From UMGS1883 sp045636425 (lineage in GTDB: Bacteria > Bacillota > Clostridia > UMGS1883), in NCBI GenBank assembly GCA_045636425.1, contig JAZTXM010000003.1, forward strand, positions 55,485-119,484: a stretch of DNA of 64,000 nt. The letters run 5' to 3'. Within the stretch, counting starts at the first letter, position 1, and each line of letters opens with the position of its first letter. Made by a program: the position numbers and the translations under genes. Under the pieces are notes generated by a model, which searched no databases, was not told the origin of the DNA, and worked only from the letters and a program-made list of their open reading frames with translations. Of this stretch, positions 34,694-43,329 are shown in pieces.

Positions 34694-35647
34694 TCATACA
34701 TCATTAAGACTTTTATTTTCCATAAAAGCCTTAACATTTTCCGCAGTCATATCCACGCACCTTTGACGTGCCTCCACACTTGCCCATGCAATATGAGGGG
34801 TGTAAACGATTCTTTCTGAATCTTTTATTGACAGAATCGGAGAATCCGCCGTGGGCGGCTCCTGCGTGTATACATCCAGTGCAGCTCCCTCAATTTCGCC
34901 GTTATTGATTGCATCTGCCAATGCGGCTTCATCTATTACTGCACCTCTGCCCACATTTACAATGTAGGCGGTTTTTTTCATTTTTTTAAGTTCCTCCGTG
35001 CCAATTAGCTTCATTGTCTTTTCATTAAGCGGTGCATGAACGGAAATTATATCACTTTCACGAAGAAGGGTGTCAAGGGGAACATTTTCATACTTTTCTT
35101 CCCTCTTCACTCCGCTGATACTGCTGTAGCAAACCTTTGCACCAAAAGCCGAAGCACAATCGGCAACCTCTCTGCCAATGGCACCCATGCCGATTATACC
35201 CCATTTTTTGCCGCTGATTTCAAAAAAGGGCTTGCCGAGATGATTTGCCAATCCACTCTTTGCATACTCTCCGTTTTTTACAAAATCATCGTAATAACGC
35301 AGTTTTTCAAGCAGTGCAAAAAGGATAGCAAAGGTATGCTGACACACACTTTCCACGCAATATCCGGGTACATTACGCACCTTGATACCACGCTTTCTGC
35401 AATATTCAATATCAATATTGTTATAGCCTATGGCAAACACGCATATGAGCTTGAGATTTTCCGCATATTTTAATACAGATTCATCCAAAAGCACTTTATT
35501 GATTATTACCACGTCCGCATCCTTTATTCTTTCGGAGACTTCATCGGGAAGCGTATTATGGTATTTAATGCACTCACCCAGAGATTCAATTGAGGAAAAA
35601 TCAATATCGCTTCCTATGGTGCCTGCATCAAGCAACACAATCTTCAT
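34694..35647 (-). CDS. D-2-hydroxyacid dehydrogenase
   Basis: A 317-residue NAD-dependent dehydrogenase. The Rossmann loop GMGAIGREVADCASAFG (about 152-168), NVGRGAVIDEAAL with the catalytic Arg region, and TPHIAWAS with the catalytic His (about 291) match the GrhA/SerA-like family. SVCQHTFAILFALLEKLRYYD is the dimer helix. Substrate may be glyoxylate, hydroxypyruvate or another 2-keto acid; a glycerate kinase lies 14 kb away. Its ATG overlaps the ricT stop by 1 base. Confidence 0.92.
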   Translation of the reverse strand: MKIVLLDAGTIGSDIDFSSIESLGECIKYHNTLPDEVSERIKDADVVIINKVLLDESVLKYAENLKLICVFAIGYNNIDIEYCRKRGIKVRNVPGYCVESVCQHTFAILFALLEKLRYYDDFVKNGEYAKSGLANHLGKPFFEISGKKWGIIGMGAIGREVADCASAFGAKVCYSSISGVKREEKYENVPLDTLLRESDIISVHAPLNEKTMKLIGTEELKKMKKTAYIVNVGRGAVIDEAALADAINNGEIEGAALDVYTQEPPTADSPILSIKDSERIVYTPHIAWASVEARQRCVDMTAENVKAFMENKSLNDV

Positions 35648-36522
35648 CAGTTTTCCTCCAGCTTTTTAAGAGCTTTCATATCTGCCTCTGATTTATCTTC
35701 ATTCCTATGATTGTTTTTAATAACCTTTATATCGGCAAAATCAATTTCTACAAGCTGAGATTCCTGTTCGTTATCAAGCTTCACCTTTGCAATTCCTTTA
35801 AGCATGGTAATACTCTGAACCACGCCTTTTCCCTTAGGGGTAGAAACCACAGCTCCTACAGATGGTGCAATTTTATAGAACTCATCATAGCAATTCTGCT
35901 CGTATTTAAGACAACACATAAGTCTTCCGCAGTTTCCCGAAATTTTCGTAGGATTAAGGGAAAGCCCCTGCTCCTTAGCCATTTTAATGGACACGGGATG
36001 AAATCCGTCAAGATATGTGCTGCAGCAAAGTCCTCTTCCGCATATGCCTATGCCGCCAAGCATTTTTGCCTCATCGCGGATTCCGATTTGCCTTAGCTCT
36101 ATACGCGTCCTGAATACAGCCGCAAGGTCTTTTACAAGCTCGCGGAAGTCAACTCTGCCCTCTGCGGTGAAATAAAACAGAATCTTATTGCCGTCAAATG
36201 TATATTCAACGTCAACCAGCTTCATATCCAGCTTGTGTGCGGCAATTTTTTCTTCACAAATAAGGAATGCTTCTTTTTCCTTTTTCTTATTTTTCTCCAC
36301 CTGTGTTTTATCCTGGGGTGTTGCAATTCTTACGATTTCCTTGAGGGGTGCTACTATTTCCTCCTCTGAAACCTCCTTTGCACTCATAGACACAGTGCCG
36401 TACTCTAACCCGCGAGCGGTTTCAACAATTACAGCCTCCCCCGCCTTGGGCTCAAATTTCCCGGGTGCAAAAAAGTATGCCTTTCCCGTTTCTTTAAATT
36501 TAACTCCTACTACCTTTACCAT
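35647..36522 (-). CDS. ricT: PSP1-domain protein RicT/YaaT
   Basis: A 291-residue PSP1/YaaT protein. In Bacillus RicT joins RicA and RicF in an Fe-S complex that affects RNase Y and sporulation phosphorelay flux. Conserved cysteines are seen in GGIGICGRGLCCSTYL and GNCGRLMCCLKYEQNCYDE (about residues 155-230). It overlaps holB by 23 bases, the same order as holB-yaaT in Bacillus. Partners RicA and RicF are not in the window. Confidence 0.93.
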   Translation of the reverse strand: MVKVVGVKFKETGKAYFFAPGKFEPKAGEAVIVETARGLEYGTVSMSAKEVSEEEIVAPLKEIVRIATPQDKTQVEKNKKKEKEAFLICEEKIAAHKLDMKLVDVEYTFDGNKILFYFTAEGRVDFRELVKDLAAVFRTRIELRQIGIRDEAKMLGGIGICGRGLCCSTYLDGFHPVSIKMAKEQGLSLNPTKISGNCGRLMCCLKYEQNCYDEFYKIAPSVGAVVSTPKGKGVVQSITMLKGIAKVKLDNEQESQLVEIDFADIKVIKNNHRNEDKSEADMKALKKLEEN

Positions 36523-37498
36523 GGATATCCTCCCAACAATTAATCAGCAAATTCACAATCCACAAATCATATTTCATTGAAACATTAAGCTGTGAACGCA
36601 CATTTGCAGTTCTTTCTATAATGCTTATCACTGACGACAATGTAACCTTTGCCGAAAATGAATCAAGAAGCTCCTTCATATCAGTGTTGATTATACGTGC
36701 TCCCGTTTTTATTGCCATTACGTCACGCATAAAGCTTGTATATAAATCAAAATACAAATCACAGCTTTGAAAACCTGTTTTCGGGCTTTTTATCCCGAAA
36801 ACCTCTGCTACACCAAAGATTGAAAGCCTCTCTCCCGTCATGCGGCACACTGCCTCAAACATTTTTTTCCTGATTTCAAAAAATTCCTCGTCCTCACAAA
36901 TGGATATTGCTCTTCCTATTACGCCTCCGCTGTAGAGGGCAACAAAAGGAATTATATCTTTTTTCAAAGGATACTGCCTTTTAATATATTCTTCTATTTC
37001 CTGCTTTGAAAACGGTTCAAAAACAATCTTGCTTCCCCTTGAACGAATGGTGGGAAGAAGATTCTTCACATTTTCCGAAAGCAGTATTATAACGGCATAT
37101 GAGGGCGGTTCTTCAAAGGATTTAAGCAGTGCATTCTGTGCATCCTGATTCATATTATCCGCATTTCTGATAATACAAATCTTCTTCTCTGACAAAGCAG
37201 GCTTTATATAAAGCTCCTCATTCATGCCTCTGATATCTTCCACCTTAACGGTTTCTCCGCTGTCCCCAATAATGATCAAGTCGGGGTGAGTGTTTGCACT
37301 GTGCTTTTTGCAATCGGGACACTGACCGCAGGGCTTTACTTCTCCCGTACAATGAATTGCATTTGCAAAAATCCTTGCACAAGTATATTTTCCTACGCCT
37401 TTCATTCCCTCAAAAATATATGCCTGGGAAAACGAAGCCGTTCTCGCACTGCTAAGCAATGTCCGAAACGCTTTTTGAGTTGTGAGATAATTAGCCAT
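36500..37498 (-). CDS. holB: DNA polymerase III subunit delta'
   Basis: Clamp-loader subunit. 332 residues with an AAA+ fold: degenerate P-loop FEGMKGVGKYTCARIFANAI (about 29-48), a zinc site CGQCPDCKKH, DIRGMNEELYIKP and the sensor NALLKSFEEPPSYAVIILLS. It overlaps ricT downstream and DUF5693 upstream (8 bases), so the three are read together. Confidence 0.94.
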   Translation of the reverse strand: MANYLTTQKAFRTLLSSARTASFSQAYIFEGMKGVGKYTCARIFANAIHCTGEVKPCGQCPDCKKHSANTHPDLIIIGDSGETVKVEDIRGMNEELYIKPALSEKKICIIRNADNMNQDAQNALLKSFEEPPSYAVIILLSENVKNLLPTIRSRGSKIVFEPFSKQEIEEYIKRQYPLKKDIIPFVALYSGGVIGRAISICEDEEFFEIRKKMFEAVCRMTGERLSIFGVAEVFGIKSPKTGFQSCDLYFDLYTSFMRDVMAIKTGARIINTDMKELLDSFSAKVTLSSVISIIERTANVRSQLNVSMKYDLWIVNLLINCWEDIHGKGSRS

Positions 37499-39518
37499 TT
37501 TCTTTTCCCTTTTTTATAAAGTATTGAAAAATTCTTATCATAACGGCATTGAAAATCAACGCTCCAACACATACAAAGGCTCCGATAATTACGCCGTTTA
37601 GTACTCTTGTATAAATAATTCCCGCACCTGTAAACACATGGCAGAAGCTATTTATAACAGAAGCAAAAAGTATGGAGCTTCCTACACCAAACGCCCACTG
37701 CAAAAGCTTTATATCGGTATTCTTTATATAGTAAAGGAACAGAATCAAAGAGGGCCACCCGATTAAGAATTCTTTCGTTCTGGGACGCTCCGTCATCAGA
37801 TTCGTAATGGTATTACGGAGCAGATTTTCCGTAGCCGAAATCTCCGTCACATTACCGCTGCGGATAAGATAAATGCCTGCAAATGCCGCTGCTGCACCGA
37901 AAATTATCATCCAGTAAACCTTAATATCCGCATTGAGAAGCTTAATAATTGCACTGAAATAATTTTCTTCTTTCTTTGCAAATATCACTGCATAAGCTAC
38001 CATGCTGTACAAAATGGGAACAATAAGCGAAAGCTTAATTCCTCTGAATATGATTGAGTTTATATAGTAATCAAATCCCGAAAGAAGTGAGGATTGCACC
38101 ATTCCGCACCACAACAACACAAAGAGCGTGGCTGCCGCCGCCGAAAGAGTAAGCACAAGTGAAGAAAGCTTTTCACGAAAATGCTTTACAAACATAAACA
38201 CTGCCGTTATTGCAAAGCACGGAGCTAACACGGCGAACAATGTGGGATATAACAAAACAATCGCATCGGGAGCCTTCCACGTAAAGCCCGCACCTAAAAC
38301 TACACCTGCTATGGCTAAAAGCTCAAGCTTTTTGTGAGCTTTGCCCGAAAGCCATTCTATCATTGTAAGCCCCATTATGAGCATCAGAGCCATTGCTATG
38401 GCACTGACAAACCTTCTGTTGACATTGTAATCGTAAACCATGTCATAGGATTTTGTATTATATCCTATTTCCTCAAGCTTACTCATTATCTGTTCTGTAG
38501 CCAGGTTTGTTTTCCTGCTTCTCTCCCCGAAATTATCCGTTCCGTTAGTAAGCTGATTCACCGTAACAAACCTGAGATTTCTGTCTACCACTGAATTAAG
38601 AATCTGGTAATATCTCTTTTCTGTAATGGTAGGACCCGTATTTTCATCCAGGAAATCCACGGTGTCATACCCACGCATTACCCTGCCCTCGGCACTCTTA
38701 ATAAGCTCCTCATAGCCTATGGGCTTCTGATTTGAAAGCTGTGTGGGCGTTTCCGTCACAATGAGTTTCAGATTTTTTTCCTTTATGAGTTTGCAAAGAC
38801 CTTCATAATTCTTTTTTGCAAATTCCGCCTGACTCTCGTTCTTATGTCCCTCTTTAAGATTGATAAATCGTACATTATACTTTTCTACAATCTCTCCTAT
38901 ATAATCAATATATCGGGTATCCGAATATGCTCCCACCATCATGGAAAGGGCTATATCAAAGCCTTTTTTATGGGCATATTCAATCTTTTCTTCGTCAAAG
39001 CCCATTGTAACCTTCCACGCATCAGAGATTCCTTCGTAAAGAACATACACATCCGCATTAAGGGACGTTTCCTTTTTAACATATTCTGTTTCACTATATT
39101 TTGAGGGAATCCACTTGCTAAGATATTCTTTTACTTCGGCACGCTTTGTAATAAGAACGTAGCTGTCGTTATGAATTTTGGAATTTCCCTTTAAAAGCTT
39201 AATTATATCTTCGCTTTCATCATCATATTTATGACAAAGCACATTGTATCTTATTGCGGTAACATAGCCTGCATTTATCATTGAGTTAAGACTTTCCTCT
39301 CCGATAAGCAAAGTATTTACACCTATTTTTTTGTTTTCTTCAAGCGTTTCATCAAATTCTTCATCGCTTAAAACCATGCGGGCATTATTGTAGTTAAGCG
39401 CAAAAACAACATCCTTGTTTCTGCTTTCATTGTCCAGCCGCAGTGCAAATGTTGGCACAAGCATTGCCGTTAAAACAACCATTATTGCTATTCTTACAAA
39501 CAAATTTCTTTTTGACAT
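37491..39518 (-). CDS. DUF5693 multi-pass membrane protein
   Basis: A 675-residue protein. A signal-anchor (8-24) is followed by a large extracytosolic domain (about 25-370) with a TIM-barrel-like pattern, then about eight transmembrane segments (380-665, for example LLAIAGVVLGAGFTW). It resembles the DUF5693 family, which in Clostridia sits near wall-polymer genes such as csaB. Here the neighbour is a MurJ-like flippase 4 bases away. A role in cell-envelope polymer assembly is inferred from context; no catalytic residues are evident to me. Confidence 0.82.
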   Translation of the reverse strand: MSKRNLFVRIAIMVVLTAMLVPTFALRLDNESRNKDVVFALNYNNARMVLSDEEFDETLEENKKIGVNTLLIGEESLNSMINAGYVTAIRYNVLCHKYDDESEDIIKLLKGNSKIHNDSYVLITKRAEVKEYLSKWIPSKYSETEYVKKETSLNADVYVLYEGISDAWKVTMGFDEEKIEYAHKKGFDIALSMMVGAYSDTRYIDYIGEIVEKYNVRFINLKEGHKNESQAEFAKKNYEGLCKLIKEKNLKLIVTETPTQLSNQKPIGYEELIKSAEGRVMRGYDTVDFLDENTGPTITEKRYYQILNSVVDRNLRFVTVNQLTNGTDNFGERSRKTNLATEQIMSKLEEIGYNTKSYDMVYDYNVNRRFVSAIAMALMLIMGLTMIEWLSGKAHKKLELLAIAGVVLGAGFTWKAPDAIVLLYPTLFAVLAPCFAITAVFMFVKHFREKLSSLVLTLSAAAATLFVLLWCGMVQSSLLSGFDYYINSIIFRGIKLSLIVPILYSMVAYAVIFAKKEENYFSAIIKLLNADIKVYWMIIFGAAAAFAGIYLIRSGNVTEISATENLLRNTITNLMTERPRTKEFLIGWPSLILFLYYIKNTDIKLLQWAFGVGSSILFASVINSFCHVFTGAGIIYTRVLNGVIIGAFVCVGALIFNAVMIRIFQYFIKKGKENG

Positions 39519-39522
39519 TTTA

Positions 39523-41025
39523 TTACTCCTTACTTTTGGTTCCCTTTAAAATCACTTTAACTGTGCCGCTTAGCAATAGTCCTCCGCAATATACGCCGCC
39601 GCATACCATAAGAGGAATTAAAAACAATAGTTTTCCGCTTGTCATATCGGGGCAAGCCAGCTTAAACATCATAAACACTAAAAACGCACCTGCACCCGAA
39701 ATCAGAATTTTCAGAACATTTTTCAAAAGAGATTTGTCCATATAATTGCCCGTAACCCTTCTCATCGCCAGTGCTATATTTAAAGCATACAGGGTAAAGA
39801 GAACCGTTGTAGAAACAGCAATTGCAAAAACGCCGTATCCTGATGCGTAAATGTTAATAACAGGCTTTAACGTTACCACAGCTATCGTTCCGATAACAGT
39901 ATAGCTGTATTTTCCGTCCAGATAAAGAATTTTGTTGAATAACTCCTGGCACACATAGCCAAATGCACCTAATGTATACACCGCAAAAAGTGTTCCCGTA
40001 GTCTTGGCAAGCTCGGGCGTGAACGCTCCCCGTTCATAAAGCAGAGATATTATATTTGTGCCAAAACAGCTCGTCACCAAAATAAAAGGCACGAATATGG
40101 AAAGCATAATTACAATCATATTCTGCAAAAGTGACTTTACGTAATCAAGGTTTCCCTCCTCATAATTTTTACTTATTGAGGGGAATACCACATTGCTCAT
40201 CGCAACAACAAACACGCTGGCTATGGTAATAAATAAATTTGATGCATAGTTTATGGTTGATGCGGCTCCGCCCTCGTTACTTACAAAGGCCTTATCTATC
40301 ATGAAGCAAACCTGAAACATCATATTTGATATGAAAATCCATAAAAGCTCACTGTTCTTTCCTTTTTTCAAGGATTTTGTCATTTCTCCCGATTTATCAC
40401 GATAAATAAATCTGTAGCCTTTTTTATAGAAAGACGGAAGCTGAATCAAAACATGAAGAAACCAACCGATGGTAGTAACTATGCTTACTGCGGTGATGTC
40501 AATTCCCGGCACAAAGAGCGAGCATATAATAACCGCATTAAACGGCAGGCTCATAATCGAGCTTATAAAAAACACCCTGCAATTCTGAAGCACTCCTGAA
40601 ATAATATATGCTATAAGCACAAACAAAAGCGAGGGGAGCATAATATACATAAGTTTTATTGCAAGGACCGTATCATTTGCGGAAAGCCCCGGAAGTAAAA
40701 TTCCCACCAAAGGCTTTGAGAAAGCATACAAAAGAGCCGTCACCGCAATGGTTACCAGCGTGGTTTTTCCAATAAAGGAGGAGACGTATACACGCTTTGC
40801 CTTTTCACTTTCAAGTCCCGGCTTATTAAGATTTTTTATAACAAGAGTGGAAAGAGCAACACCTATCCCCGTGAAAATCAGATTTACAAGACCGAAAATC
40901 TGAAAATACATATCCGTCTTGGTGCTTGCCCCGAAAGCAGAAGCAAAAACAATATCCCTGAAGAATCCGATTCCTTTTGCAATCAGGATTCCCAGTACCA
41001 CCCATATATAGGTTAATCCGTTCAC
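39523..41025 (-). CDS. MurJ-like lipid flippase (MVF family)
   Basis: A 500-residue protein with about 14 transmembrane segments. The start (LIAKGIGFFRDIVFASAFGAS-like) and ALSTLVIKNL are typical of the MVF/MurJ branch of MOP exporters. MurJ proteins flip lipid II or other undecaprenyl-linked sugars across the membrane. Clostridia often carry extra MurJ-like copies for other polymers, so the cargo may not be lipid II. It heads the DUF5693-holB-ricT run on the minus strand. Confidence 0.88.
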   Translation of the reverse strand: MNGLTYIWVVLGILIAKGIGFFRDIVFASAFGASTKTDMYFQIFGLVNLIFTGIGVALSTLVIKNLNKPGLESEKAKRVYVSSFIGKTTLVTIAVTALLYAFSKPLVGILLPGLSANDTVLAIKLMYIMLPSLLFVLIAYIISGVLQNCRVFFISSIMSLPFNAVIICSLFVPGIDITAVSIVTTIGWFLHVLIQLPSFYKKGYRFIYRDKSGEMTKSLKKGKNSELLWIFISNMMFQVCFMIDKAFVSNEGGAASTINYASNLFITIASVFVVAMSNVVFPSISKNYEEGNLDYVKSLLQNMIVIMLSIFVPFILVTSCFGTNIISLLYERGAFTPELAKTTGTLFAVYTLGAFGYVCQELFNKILYLDGKYSYTVIGTIAVVTLKPVINIYASGYGVFAIAVSTTVLFTLYALNIALAMRRVTGNYMDKSLLKNVLKILISGAGAFLVFMMFKLACPDMTSGKLLFLIPLMVCGGVYCGGLLLSGTVKVILKGTKSKE

Positions 41026-41149
41026 GCTTCACCCCTCACTTTCCCAAAATATCACAACATATATTGTATACTATTTTACCGTGTTAGTCAAGTTTTAGAG
41101 ACCTTTTTTAAGCGAGTATCTTTATTTACTAAATTTTTTTAAAAAACGC

Positions 41150-41178
41150 TTGCAATTACCATTTCTTTGTGGTATCAT
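41150..41178 (+). promoter_or_regulatory. rpsB promoter
   Basis: TTGCAA (41150-41155), a 17-base spacer and TATCAT (41173-41178). Confidence 0.7.
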
Positions 41179-41185
41179 AGTATGG

Positions 41186-41337
41186 CACAAAAATACGCAC
41201 ACTGCCTGAGTGGCGCCATGTGCCTTCCTATTATATAAGGAGGGTTGGCGTACATATTGACGGTGGTGGAGGTGCTGCCGCATCGCTTGTGACATGGGCG
41301 CGGTGGTAAAAAACTAAATAAACGGAGGTGTTTTAAC
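41186..41337 (+). promoter_or_regulatory. Long leader of rpsB
   Basis: About 150 bases between the promoter and the rpsB ATG, GC-richer than the flanks, with several possible hairpins (TTCCT-loop-AAGGA; GCGCC near the 5' end; GACGGTGGTGG against CCGC). No small ORF with good start was found. It may be an autoregulatory ribosomal-protein leader; homology to a known family is untested. Confidence 0.4.
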
Positions 41338-42066
41338 ATGTCAGTTATTGCTATGAAGCAGCTTTTGGAGGCAGGTGTTCACTTCGGTCATCAGACAAGA
41401 AGATGGAACCCCAAAATGGCGGAGTATATCTTTACAGAACGTAACGGTATCTACATCATCGACCTGCAGAAAACAGTTAAGAAGATTGAGGAAGCTTACG
41501 ATTTCATCCGCTCTGTTGCAGCAGACGGCGGCGAAATCCTCTTTGTAGGTACAAAGAAGCAGGCTCAGGAAACAATCAAGGAAGAAGCAGTTCGCGTAGG
41601 TATGCACTATGTTGATGCAAGATGGCTCGGCGGTATGCTTACAAACTTCAAGACTATCAAGAAGAGAATTGAGAGACTTGCTCAGCTTCACAAGATGGAA
41701 GAAGACGGCACATTCGATCTTCTCCCCAAGAAGGAAGTTATCGGTCTTCGCGGTGAAATGGAAAAGCTTGAAAAGTATCTTGGCGGTATCAAGGAAATGA
41801 AGAAAGCTCCCGCTGCAATCTTCATCGTTGACCCCAGAAAAGAAAGAATTGCCATTGCCGAAGCTAAGAAGCTCAATATTCCGATTGTTGCAATCGTTGA
41901 TACAAACTGCGATCCCGAGGATGTTGACTATGTAATCCCCGGTAATGACGATGCTATCCGTGCAGTTAAGCTTGTTGTTTCTACCATCGCTAACGCTGTA
42001 GTTGAAGGCCGCGAAGGTAAGGCAGAAGCTCCTGCAGAAGAAGAAATCGATATTACACTTGAATAA
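41338..42066 (+). CDS. rpsB: 30S ribosomal protein S2
   Basis: A structural 30S protein, 242 residues. Motifs LLEAGVHFGHQTRRWNPKM, GIYIIDLQKT, FVGTKKQAQ and DARWLGGMLTNFKT, and DTNCDPEDVDYVIPGNDDAIRA are diagnostic. The C-terminal tail is acidic. AACGGAGGTG precedes the ATG. tsf follows 39 bases later, the universal rpsB-tsf order, though pyrH and frr do not follow here. Confidence 0.98.
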   Translation: MSVIAMKQLLEAGVHFGHQTRRWNPKMAEYIFTERNGIYIIDLQKTVKKIEEAYDFIRSVAADGGEILFVGTKKQAQETIKEEAVRVGMHYVDARWLGGMLTNFKTIKKRIERLAQLHKMEEDGTFDLLPKKEVIGLRGEMEKLEKYLGGIKEMKKAPAAIFIVDPRKERIAIAEAKKLNIPIVAIVDTNCDPEDVDYVIPGNDDAIRAVKLVVSTIANAVVEGREGKAEAPAEEEIDITLE

Positions 42067-42105
42067 TCAGGTATCCGATAATATTACGAAAGGAATGTTA
42101 TTAAT

Positions 42106-43002
42106 ATGAATTTCACAGCTCAGGACGTTAAAGAATTAAGAGAAAAAACCGGTTGCGGTATGATGGACTGTAAAAAGGCTCTTTCAGAAACAAACGGCGA
42201 TATGGAAAAAGCTATTGACTTTCTCCGTGAAAAGGGACTTGCTACAGCAGCTAAGAAGTCCGGCAGAATTGCATCTGAGGGTGTTGTAAAGGCATACGTT
42301 ACAGATGATAAGAAAATCGGTGTTTTGGTTGAGGTTAACTCAGAAACAGACTTCGTTGCAAAGAACGATGAGTTCCAGTCATTCGTTGACAGCATTGCAC
42401 AGATCGTTATCGAGAAGGCTCCCGCAGATGTAGAAGCTCTCAAGGCTCTTCCCTACGGTGCTGAAGGAACAGTAGGCGATGCACTTACTGCTCTTATCGC
42501 TAAAATCGGTGAGAACATGAACATCAGAAGAATCGCAAGAATCGAAGGTAATGTTTGCTGCTACACACACGGCGGCGGCAGAATCGGTGTCCTTGTAGAA
42601 GCTGAGGGCTCTCTTGCTGACGAAGCAGCTTATGAAGCTGCAAGAGATGTTGCAATGCAGGTTGCAGCTATCAATCCTCTCTATCTTTCTGAGGAGACAG
42701 TTCCCGCAGAAGACCTTGAGAAGGAAAAGGGTATCCTTATGGCACAGATTAAGGAAGACCCCAAGAATGCTTCCAAGCCCGATGCAATCATTGAAAAGAT
42801 GATGGGCGGTAAGATTAATAAGTTCTACGAACAGAACTGCCTTCTTCAGCAGGAATTCGTTAAGGATAACGACCTTAAGGTTGCTAAGTACCTTGAATCC
42901 AAGGGCGTTAAGCTTGTAAACTTCGTTCGTTTTGAAAAGGGCGAAGGTCTTGAAAAGAAAGAAGATAACTTCGCAGATGAAGTTGCTTCCATGATTAAAT
43001 AA
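42106..43002 (+). CDS. tsf: Translation elongation factor Ts
   Basis: Nucleotide-exchange factor for EF-Tu. 298 residues: UBA-like N-terminal domain with VKELREKTGCGMMDCKKAL, then NSETDFVAKNDEF, IGENMNIRR and the C-terminal MAQIKEDPKN...NKFYEQNCLLQQEFVKD region. Full length for the family. A 154-bp hairpin repeat begins 3 bases after the stop and replaces the usual pyrH-frr neighbourhood. Confidence 0.98.
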   Translation: MNFTAQDVKELREKTGCGMMDCKKALSETNGDMEKAIDFLREKGLATAAKKSGRIASEGVVKAYVTDDKKIGVLVEVNSETDFVAKNDEFQSFVDSIAQIVIEKAPADVEALKALPYGAEGTVGDALTALIAKIGENMNIRRIARIEGNVCCYTHGGGRIGVLVEAEGSLADEAAYEAARDVAMQVAAINPLYLSEETVPAEDLEKEKGILMAQIKEDPKNASKPDAIIEKMMGGKINKFYEQNCLLQQEFVKDNDLKVAKYLESKGVKLVNFVRFEKGEGLEKKEDNFADEVASMIK

Positions 43003-43005
43003 GAC

Positions 43006-43159
43006 GGATGACAATGTCATCCTTTCAGAGCGAAAAGTTTCTGACGAAAATGTTTCGCTCTGAGTAAAGGGCTTTCGCTCGCGCGGCACTCACCGTGCCA
43101 GCCCTTGCAAGGAGTTAAAATCGAGGTACACGCCCCCGATTTTAACGGATTTGATGTTA
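43006..43159 (+). repeat. 154-bp multi-hairpin repeat, copy 2
   Basis: Same element as at 31069, same orientation relative to the upstream gene and same length. Hairpin 1 is GGATGAC-AAT-GTCATCC (C-G in copy 1 is A-T here). Hairpin 2 has arms CAGAGCGAAA/TTTCGCTCTG, where two adjacent pairs have been exchanged relative to copy 1. Hairpins 3 and 4 are identical in the arms. It begins 3 bases after the tsf stop. Confidence 0.85.
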
Positions 43160-43200
43160 AGGGAGTTCCCTTAATAATCCCCATAGGCAATTGAATGTTC

Positions 43201-43251
43201 CGATATAATAAAAACTCCTCGGAAAAATTCTGAGGAGTTTTTATTATATCG
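43201..43251. terminator. Strong palindromic terminator
   Basis: 20-bp perfect arms (starting CGATATAATAAAAACTCCTC) around GGAAAAATTCT. The GC-rich part CTCCTC/GAGGAG followed by TTTTTATT ends the rpsB-tsf transcript. Confidence 0.85.
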
Positions 43252-43252
43252 C

Positions 43253-43281
43253 TTGAAATAATTTTGCTTCTATTGTATAAT
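43253..43281 (+). promoter_or_regulatory. glyA promoter
   Basis: TTGAAA (43253-43258), 17 bases, TATAAT (43276-43281), 48 bases before the glyA ATG. Confidence 0.75.
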
Positions 43282-43329
43282 ATAATTAAGGAAATATTTT
43301 TCAAATATATTCAAAGGAGAAATGAAGTT

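Noticed and set aside
43264..43329. Upstream extension of glyA
   Set aside because: This part covers the -10 box and leader; the ATG at 43330 has the ribosome site and the family's usual N terminus.
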